Source: Ruegeria sp. R13_0 (GTDB lineage Bacteria > Pseudomonadota > Alphaproteobacteria > Rhodobacterales > Rhodobacteraceae). Taken from it: a stretch of DNA of 40,142 nt. Below the pieces are notes generated by a model. The model did no database searches, was not told the DNA's origin, and was given only the letters and a program-made list of their open reading frames with translations. The stretch covers positions 1 through 40,142 of the forward strand of contig NZ_JAGHRB010000024.1 in NCBI RefSeq assembly GCF_017743995.1. The letters are read 5' to 3'. The position numbers and the translations under genes were made by a program. Below, piece by piece: positions 34,968 to 40,142 of the stretch (position 1 is the stretch's first letter; each line of letters opens with the position of its first letter).

Positions 34968-36002
34968 TCAGAGACCTTTGAGGACTGACGTGAAATATGT
35001 GGTCCAGTGGGACAAGGAATAGGTTCTCTCGGCCACGGATCTGATAGCTGATGCCTCATTCCGCGCTTGATCGGTCTCTGCAAATAGGGCTTCAACCGCA
35101 GAAACCATCGCATCTATGTGGCCCGGCTCAACCGTCCTGAAGACGCCGACATCCGAGATGTAGTCAGCCAAACCCAATGTGTCGGTTACCACCATAGGAA
35201 TGCCCAGAAGCTGTCCGGCGGCAAAGGTGATATGGCCGCAAGCGGTAGATCTGGTGAGAAGTGGCAATGCCATTCCGACAGAATCCATAGCGATCCTCCA
35301 AGTTTCTGGGCCAGGTAAGTTCAGGCGCACATCGACATTGTCTGGAAATTCTATCCCAGCAACACTGTAGGGCCTCGCAATGATCACAGCTCTATATTGC
35401 GGCAGCCGTCTCATGGTCTCTGCAATAAGCCTATAGTCCCGCGCCTCGCCACCTATGGAACACAAATATGGTGGCTGAGTTGTACCGCCCACAGCGGATG
35501 GAGCCACGGAGGGGGCATTCATGGCCCACTTAATAAAGCGGATTTTATCCGATGGGATACCAAACCAGTCGGCATAGAGATCACGTTCGAAGGATGAAAA
35601 AACGACAAACTCGTCAATGCCCCTCAGCGACAAGCGATAAAGATACCTGAAACTGTTCTTAGGTAACGTGGTAAAGTTAAAAGAAAAAGCGATCTGCGGA
35701 ACCTTGGTCCTCAGCATTTTGCGAGACATGTTAGTGGCAATGGCCATGTTAGGCAGGTGAGAGACCAACAAAACCTTCTCTCCATCTCGGCTGCGCAGGC
35801 GTGCCTCAACTGCCGCGTCCATGCTGGCGCGCATTCTGTTTATACGTTCAAGCCCTGCAAATGCCTGGCTGGTATGGGTGCTCCAACTAGCATCGGGCAG
35901 GTTCCCTTCATCCTGAAGAAACCGCCAATCAGGCGGCATCAGAGCTGTGGTGCTGATGATTGAGCAAGTTGTGCTTGTATTCAATTCGGAAGGGTTGTGC
36001 AT
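34968..36002 (-). CDS. Glycosyltransferase, GT4-like
   Basis: This protein of about 344 residues has the shape of a GT-B glycosyltransferase. The C-terminal half contains YLCSIGGEARDYRLIAETMR, RAVIIARPYS, a GHITFAAGQLLGIPMVVTD donor-binding block, and SDVGVFRTVEPGHIDAMVSA. The N-terminal half is weakly conserved (VLLVSHLPNMAIATNMSRKM). It has no signal peptide. A TTG start at 36023 is also open. It is transcribed in the same direction as the exosortase gene, with about 280 bases between them. It could add sugars to the exopolysaccharide or to exosortase substrates; the donor is not readable. Confidence 0.78.
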   Translation of the reverse strand: MHNPSELNTSTTCSIISTTALMPPDWRFLQDEGNLPDASWSTHTSQAFAGLERINRMRASMDAAVEARLRSRDGEKVLLVSHLPNMAIATNMSRKMLRTKVPQIAFSFNFTTLPKNSFRYLYRLSLRGIDEFVVFSSFERDLYADWFGIPSDKIRFIKWAMNAPSVAPSAVGGTTQPPYLCSIGGEARDYRLIAETMRRLPQYRAVIIARPYSVAGIEFPDNVDVRLNLPGPETWRIAMDSVGMALPLLTRSTACGHITFAAGQLLGIPMVVTDTLGLADYISDVGVFRTVEPGHIDAMVSAVEALFAETDQARNEASAIRSVAERTYSLSHWTTYFTSVLKGL

Positions 36003-36093
36003 TTTAGGTAGGGACCAACTCAATCAAAGAATAGGGGTTCGACCGCGTTTAAAAACAAGACTGACAATCCGATGCCCACGGTAAGGAAACAGT

Positions 36094-36285
36094 CTATCCA
36101 ATCGACCTCTCTGTATCTTCATAGACTGGCGTGTAGTGCCGTTGTATTGCTCCTCGAGCCAACGGTAACATCGTAGCGGTGCAAAGCCTGGCCACCATCT
36201 CAATTTCGATCAGACCAACCCGAATGAGATCTTGATTGATAAAGATGCTGTGACAGGTGCCGACGAGGGTAGTACTCCGCTTCAT
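36094..36285 (-). CDS. Short ORF overlapping the exosortase stop
   Basis: This 63-residue frame starts at an ATG that overlaps the exosortase stop (ATGA), as coupled genes do. The product has no motif I recognise (MKRSTTLVGTCHSIFINQDL..). The stretch after its stop up to the glycosyltransferase is also non-coding by eye. It may be a truncated remnant of a former operon gene rather than a functional protein. Confidence 0.3.
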   Translation of the reverse strand: MKRSTTLVGTCHSIFINQDLIRVGLIEIEMVARLCTATMLPLARGAIQRHYTPVYEDTERSIG

Positions 36286-37886
36286 AGACTACCATCCCAA
36301 GGTACAAATCGCTCCAGGCGTCCTTCGACTGCCCACAGGCTGTCATGCAAGCGCAAGTCTGCGGCCATCTCGCCCTCTTCCGGGTTGATCGGAGTAATTA
36401 GACGCACCATGGCACTGTCACTGCGGCCATTGATGACCTTGCCGGACAGCAGCAGCAGCTTGGCCTTGAAGCCCGATGCCACTCGCGTACCTTGCTGCTC
36501 ATACCAATAGTAGACCAGCCTCCGGTCTAATCCTTTTTGTATAATCGCACGGTTTATAGGAAAACTCTGAGTACCATCCGACACATCAATTTGTTCAAGC
36601 CAGGCGATTTCCCACCCGCTCCCAGGCAGGCAGACCTCGGGCGAATGCACACCCCCAGTATTCTGATCCTTGTACCAGACCATAAACAGGTCGACAGGGG
36701 CCACCTCCCCTGCCCGCTCCAGCGAAACCGAATGGTAGTCAGCCGCATTCAGTATTCGTTCGATATCCGGATCCAGGGCTCTTGGTTGCCCGGTATGCCA
36801 ATCGCCCAGTTGAGTCGGGAACAGCGCAAAGGGGTCGCGATTGACGAGCGGAGCTTCGCGGTTGGGTACATTCTGCCATAACACGTTGAGTGCTATCACC
36901 AGAATTGCGCCGACAATCAGAGCCACTGATGGTGCAATAAATCGAATACGTTTGGCCTGTTCCCACAGACCGTCGGTCTCCAAATCCAGCGCCTCGACTA
37001 GCGTGATCTGGTCCCGACGGAATCGCACAAGAATCCAGGCTATGGCAAACAAGATCAGTACGCAGCTAATGAAGATGACCCAACCTTCGAAGAAATGCGT
37101 CAACCCCTGAATGTAGTCGATCCCGTAGGCGTTCACGACTATACCTGCAACGGCGATCCTAATCGAATTCATCACAACGGTGATTGGCACCGCCGAGACC
37201 AGCAGGATCGCCTTGTGCCATGTTGGCCCCTGGTACAGAACCGCAAAGATGTAAGAGAAGCTGAGGATCGGGAACAGATACCGAAGGCCAGAACAAGCTT
37301 CAGCCACATGCAACCGGTAGACCCCCAGATCAATGATATTGCCATCCAGAAAGACCGGGACCCGAAGGACATCCAGAAACCACACACCGAGTTCCGAAGA
37401 GATCAGCTGTAGCCACGTGGAGACGCCATAATACAGTGCTCCGGGCAGTGGCAGCATGTAGACAAGATGCAGAACCGGTGGCCAGAAAGCACGCCCCTGT
37501 TTCCAGCCAAAACTGATCAGCAAAACTGCACCCACCCACAGGATCAGCCCATAGGCGACGATATCGGGAATACCGATCAACATCCCGAGGCCACCCAGCA
37601 CCAGCGCAAAAGCCAACAATGCCGCCCCCTGCCAGAAGTCACGTACTGGGGTCGCATCAATTGGAACAGTCTTGAGTTGTCTTAGAAACAACAGTCCGGA
37701 CAGAACAGGTATCAGTGGGCCATGGCTATATTCGGGAAGCTGCCAGACCCGAAATAGCTCGGCGATCCCTTCCTGAAAGAAGGCAACGGCACCAATCACC
37801 ATAAGCACCAGCCAGAACACACCCGCAGCCGAGCGCGTAGCTGTCCCGTGCTTCATTGGTTCAAGAGGTTCGTTTGTGACCGACAT
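36282..37886 (-). CDS. xrtD: Exosortase D (VPLPA-CTERM specific) fused to an EpsI domain
   Basis: This 534-residue multi-pass membrane enzyme has the exosortase catalytic set: Cys in HVAEACSGLRYLFP (about 196), Arg in VMNSIRIAVAG (about 243) and His in GLTHFFEGW (about 263). It is expected to cleave C-terminal sorting signals and transfer the protein to an anchor. The last 200 residues form an EpsI-like domain (LGDWHTGQPRALDPDIERIL, GGVHSPEVCLPGSGWEIAWL). In many loci that domain is a separate protein; here it is fused. A matching VPLPA substrate is encoded directly upstream on the same strand, which supports the D-type assignment. The surrounding polysaccharide genes fit the known exosortase-exopolysaccharide pairing. 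Confidence 0.93.
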   Translation of the reverse strand: MSVTNEPLEPMKHGTATRSAAGVFWLVLMVIGAVAFFQEGIAELFRVWQLPEYSHGPLIPVLSGLLFLRQLKTVPIDATPVRDFWQGAALLAFALVLGGLGMLIGIPDIVAYGLILWVGAVLLISFGWKQGRAFWPPVLHLVYMLPLPGALYYGVSTWLQLISSELGVWFLDVLRVPVFLDGNIIDLGVYRLHVAEACSGLRYLFPILSFSYIFAVLYQGPTWHKAILLVSAVPITVVMNSIRIAVAGIVVNAYGIDYIQGLTHFFEGWVIFISCVLILFAIAWILVRFRRDQITLVEALDLETDGLWEQAKRIRFIAPSVALIVGAILVIALNVLWQNVPNREAPLVNRDPFALFPTQLGDWHTGQPRALDPDIERILNAADYHSVSLERAGEVAPVDLFMVWYKDQNTGGVHSPEVCLPGSGWEIAWLEQIDVSDGTQSFPINRAIIQKGLDRRLVYYWYEQQGTRVASGFKAKLLLLSGKVINGRSDSAMVRLITPINPEEGEMAADLRLHDSLWAVEGRLERFVPWDGSL

Positions 37887-37954
37887 ACCAAGCCATTACA
37901 GCATACTAAAAACACCAAAGGAATATGACTTCATTGGAGTATTATAACAACAAA

Positions 37955-37978
37955 GCGGCAGCGTTTTGACGCTGCCGC
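37955..37978 (-). terminator. Rho-independent terminator after the VPLPA-CTERM gene
   Basis: There is a perfect 9-bp stem GCGGCAGCG/CGCTGCCGC with a 6-base loop. On the minus strand it is followed by TTTGTTGTTATAAT. It lies 24 bases past the stop of the VPLPA gene and before the exosortase gene, so the two are probably transcribed separately. Confidence 0.85.
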
Positions 37979-38001
37979 AAAAATTCTTCGTGAAGTTTGC
38001 C

Positions 38002-38610
38002 TCAGGCCAACTGCTGTTGCTTACGGCGGCGCATCACACCGAACCCAGCAAGACCACCGATCAGCAACAGGGCTGATGCGGGCAGCGGAACGGGTGCAAC
38101 CGTAAAGCTGCTAATGAGAAAGTTATCCGTGGAATAGCAGTGCCAACCATAGCAACTGTGGCCATCCGCCAGAACGCTAAACGAGTGCGCTATCCGGTCA
38201 CCAAAACGGAACGGATTTGCATTGCTCTCGTCCGCAATACGTGTGTAGTCGACATAGATATCCCAGTCATCATTGCCGTCCACGTGCGAGAACGTGACCG
38301 ACATCAGCCTCACTGCAGAATCGAATGCAACAGACAACCACTCATTCACAAGGCCATCCAGCTGCGCGGTGTCATCCCACCGCCCCGAACGAACACCAAT
38401 ACCATCGGTCCTCTGAGCCACAGATGCATGTGTCCACCAAGAGTTGTGGGCTGTCACCCGACCGGATATTCCATCAACGTCAAAAGTTCCTACCCCACCC
38501 GAGACCGAAAGATCTCCACCACGGGTGAGATCAACAGTGACAGGCGCGGCATTCGCCCCGACCGTCATCAGAAAAAGCGCGGAAATAAGTGCGAAAACTC
38601 TGTTCACCAT
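38002..38610 (-). CDS. VPLPA-CTERM sorted surface protein
   Basis: This 202-residue secreted protein has a signal peptide (MVNRVFALISALFLMTVGAN..A). A beta-rich middle follows (VTVDLTRGGDLSVSGGVG, AVRLMSVTFSHVDGNDDWDI). The C-terminal signal is VAPVPLPASALLLIGGLAGF followed by RRRKQQ: the VPLPA motif, one membrane helix and a basic tail. This is the substrate signal for the neighbouring exosortase D. The middle part resembles the bland surface domains common in these proteins. Its own terminator and leader suggest separate, probably strong, expression. Confidence 0.95.
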   Translation of the reverse strand: MVNRVFALISALFLMTVGANAAPVTVDLTRGGDLSVSGGVGTFDVDGISGRVTAHNSWWTHASVAQRTDGIGVRSGRWDDTAQLDGLVNEWLSVAFDSAVRLMSVTFSHVDGNDDWDIYVDYTRIADESNANPFRFGDRIAHSFSVLADGHSCYGWHCYSTDNFLISSFTVAPVPLPASALLLIGGLAGFGVMRRRKQQQLA

Positions 38611-38869
38611 TACTCATACCAACCGTTTAAAATTCGCTACACGGGTTAATCTATCAGAAAGATTCAATTAACGCGAGAGGAAGATGGCAAAACTGAGGCA
38701 AAAGTTATCAAGCCTGCAGAAGATCGGCGCCTAAACCGGAAACAATTGCGCATCTTTTTAGATAATTAGGTCCAAATACGATTTCCATACTGAAAGTTTC
38801 TCTCGAAACATCCAGCCCGTATTTGCCTTGTGCTAGGCTTGGATTCGAACCTTCTGCGTCGCTGCGCGT
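38611..38869. other. Leader of the VPLPA-CTERM gene
   Basis: This must hold the promoter of the VPLPA-CTERM gene. A weak interrupted palindrome (GTTAAT...ATTAAC, 38645-38672) is the only structured element noticed. No gene is seen. Confidence 0.35.
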
Positions 38870-39600
38870 TCAGGCTTTCCCGCTGTGCACGAAGTGCGCC
38901 AACGGAATAGCTGCAAGCATCGCAATCATTGATATCGCCGGCATATGATAACGGTCTCCGACCACGATAACTGCATGAACACCGGTGAAATAAAGCCATA
39001 ACCAAACCGGTTGCACCACGATCACGCGCCAGCCACCACCTCTTCTGACCAACGCAACAATCCCGATCGCTGCGGCAATCAGCTTAAGGTACCAATACTC
39101 GGTTGAGATGAGCTTCAAGAATGTCGCCCCGGTGGTTCCAACCAGCGCCTCGAGCGCATCTACGTTCCAGGCCACGCCGATCGTTTCGCGCTTATGCAAA
39201 AGCGCGGCTTTCCAGATCGTTCTCCAGACGAAATCAAGCGGTGCAGCGCGCAGATGCTCAACCGAGACTCCTTAAGGTAGTGGGACCGTTCAACCTCTGA
39301 CATGCCGTCGACTGCCTCTGGAAGCGGTTCATATCCTTCGGTTGTGTCCGGGTTGTTGCCCATCCAGAAATTCGTCGAGACAAAGGCCCGCTCGCCGATG
39401 ATACGTTCGTTGCGTGCAAACTAAGGGGCAACAAAGGTAATCACCAGTAGAGTAATAATGGCAGCCTTGAGGGACTCACCTCATGATAGTCTGAGCGTAC
39501 AGATTATGGCTGCCATCACCGACGCCGCCGCGATCAGCAAAGCAATGGGGCGTAAATAGGTGGCTTCCGCGAACATCTCCCCGCAAGCACGGTAGTGAAT
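38870..39600 (-). pseudogene. Membrane glycosyltransferase (GT39/ArnT-like), decayed
   Basis: Several segments in different frames together match the C-terminal half of a polyprenol-phosphate-sugar glycosyltransferase. Upstream is ATYLRPIALLIAAASVMAAI. Then comes ITFVAP, a TAG where Trp is expected, and FARNERIIGERAFVSTNFW. MGNNPDTTEGYEPLPEAVDG and VERSHYLKE follow. After a frameshift near 39270 the frame continues SVEHLRAAPLDFVWRTIWKA, HKRETIGVAWNVDALEAL and DRYHMPAISMIAMLAAIPLA. At least one nonsense change and one or more frameshifts are visible, and the N-terminal catalytic half is missing. It probably once decorated surface glycans. Confidence 0.82.
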
Positions 39601-39893
39601 TGGATCGCAAGTCATTGTGGTTAATGAAAGTTATTCCGCCCAACCACGCTTGATGTTAACCCGAGGCTTTCCACGCGGAATCGTAAAAAACGACTTTAGA
39701 CGAGCCAGCGGCGCGCCAGTCAATCAGAAAAGACCGTTCATGCAACAGCTCCATTTTTCGAACCGTGAACCAATTAGTGCGGCAGAAATCAATGCACCCT
39801 AACCCTAGAAAACTGGGGTTATATGAACTACCATCTGGACATAGTAATCCGATGAGGCGGGGCTGCGAAAACAAAGTCTCCCGACGTTTCTGC
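39601..39893. other. Intergenic region, nothing recognised
   Basis: There are no gene-like features. A 61-codon open frame (39617-39802) has no recognisable motifs. The region must contain the promoter of the right-end gene. Confidence 0.4.
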
Positions 39894-39898
39894 GGAGG
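39894..39898 (+). promoter_or_regulatory. Ribosome binding site favouring a TTG start
   Basis: GGAGG lies 7 bases before the TTG at 39906. The TTG start gives a proper signal peptide (basic N-terminus MRVIRQ then a hydrophobic core). The first ATG, at 39930, would remove the basic part. Confidence 0.65.
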
Positions 39899-39905
39899 AT
39901 GTGAG

Positions 39906-40142
39906 TTGCGAGTGATACGCCAATTGACGATGTCTATGACCCTGCTGTTTGCAACAGGCTTTTCGGTCTACGGCAGCCCGGGTGGGCATGATCATCATAG
40001 CCACGGCGATCACATCGATCACAGTGCGGGTTATATTCCCCCTCCGACGGATGCTTCTGAGGTTGAGGCTTATGTTGCGGCGGTGAAGGCTTTGCCTGAT
40101 GCGCACGCGCATGGGGACGACCCCAGCAAAGCGGGCGAACAT
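39906..40142 (+). CDS. Secreted His-rich protein, partial (C-terminus beyond right edge)
   Basis: The first 79 codons of a longer gene are present. From a TTG start the product begins MRVIRQLTMSMTLLFATGFS, a Sec signal peptide, then a His-rich stretch GGHDHHSHGDHIDHS. SAGYIPPPTDASEVEAYVAA and VKALPDAHAHGDDPSKAGEH follow. From DHSAGY onward it is identical to the end of the left-edge PA14 protein, because the underlying 127 bases are the terminal inverted repeat. The two genes therefore share a downstream module but have different N-termini: signal peptide here, PA14 array there. The His-rich part could bind metal. The function of the shared module is not recognisable from this short piece. 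Confidence 0.8.
   Translation, partial: MRVIRQLTMSMTLLFATGFSVYGSPGGHDHHSHGDHIDHSAGYIPPPTDASEVEAYVAAVKALPDAHAHGDDPSKAGEH
40016..40142. repeat. Terminal inverted repeat, right copy (pairs with 1-127)
   Basis: This is the exact reverse complement of bases 1-127. Just inside it, similarity continues with one mismatch (CACGGCGATCACATCGATCA against CACGGCGATCACACCGATCA), so the biological repeat is slightly longer but imperfect. Confidence 0.95.

Noticed and set aside
38645..38672. Palindrome GTTAAT...ATTAAC before the VPLPA gene as an operator
   Set aside because: Only six bases pair outright in an AT-rich stretch. Too weak to claim a binding site.
1..40142. Circular element or phage, suggested by matching ends
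   Set aside because: The ends match in inverted, not direct, orientation, and no phage or plasmid replication genes are present.

Overview
The window looks like a complete contig from an alphaproteobacterium of the Rhodobacterales (roseobacter-like). The grounds are a VPLPA-CTERM protein with a matching exosortase D, the style of the exopolysaccharide genes, the GC-rich codon use of the large operons, and IS5/IS110 remnants. No rRNA or tRNA gene was seen, so the assignment rests on gene families only. The two ends carry an exact 127-bp inverted repeat, which looks like a de Bruijn-graph overlap at a repeated gene.

Layout. (1) 1-1878, minus: a partial PA14-repeat protein with acidic Asp/Thr/Gly/His-rich linkers. 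(2) 1.9-6.1 kb: an AT-richer, broken stretch with a sulfotransferase, a methyltransferase and a graveyard of IS5, IS110 and IS3 remnants. An 82-bp piece of a non-ribosomal peptide synthetase (NRPS) A domain is embedded in it. (3) 6.1-9.1 kb: a methyltransferase-fold protein, a 2OG-Fe(II) oxygenase and an SGNH-type hydrolase. (4) 9.3-22.2 kb, minus: a tightly coupled biosynthetic operon. In transcription order it has a small 95-aa ORF, a polyketide synthase (KS-AT-KR-DH-ACP-TE), a family 2 glycosyltransferase, an NRPS (formyltransferase, half condensation domain, A domain with an inserted luciferase-like monooxygenase, PCP), and a decayed phosphopantetheinyl transferase. (5) 22.2-34.9 kb: exopolysaccharide genes. 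These are a WecB/TagA/CpsF transferase, a secreted protein of unknown function, a BY-kinase/Wzz/AAA-ATPase operon, a priming sugar transferase, a TPR lipoprotein, a Wza-like exporter and an outer-membrane barrel. (6) 35-38.6 kb, minus: a glycosyltransferase, exosortase D fused to an EpsI domain, and a VPLPA-CTERM substrate. (7) 38.9-39.6 kb: a broken membrane glycosyltransferase. (8) 39.9 kb to the end: the start of a secreted His-rich protein that shares its sequence with the left-end gene.

How the genes work together (inference). The exopolysaccharide genes supply lipid-linked sugar priming, chain-length control and export. The exosortase anchors VPLPA-tagged proteins, as in PEP-CTERM/exosortase loci. 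The NRPS has a formyltransferase and no thioesterase, while the PKS ends in a thioesterase. The simplest route is therefore that the NRPS loads, formylates and oxidises an amino acid, the PKS extends, reduces, dehydrates and releases it, and the glycosyltransferase may add a sugar. The local carrier-protein activating enzyme is broken, so a PPTase elsewhere would be required.
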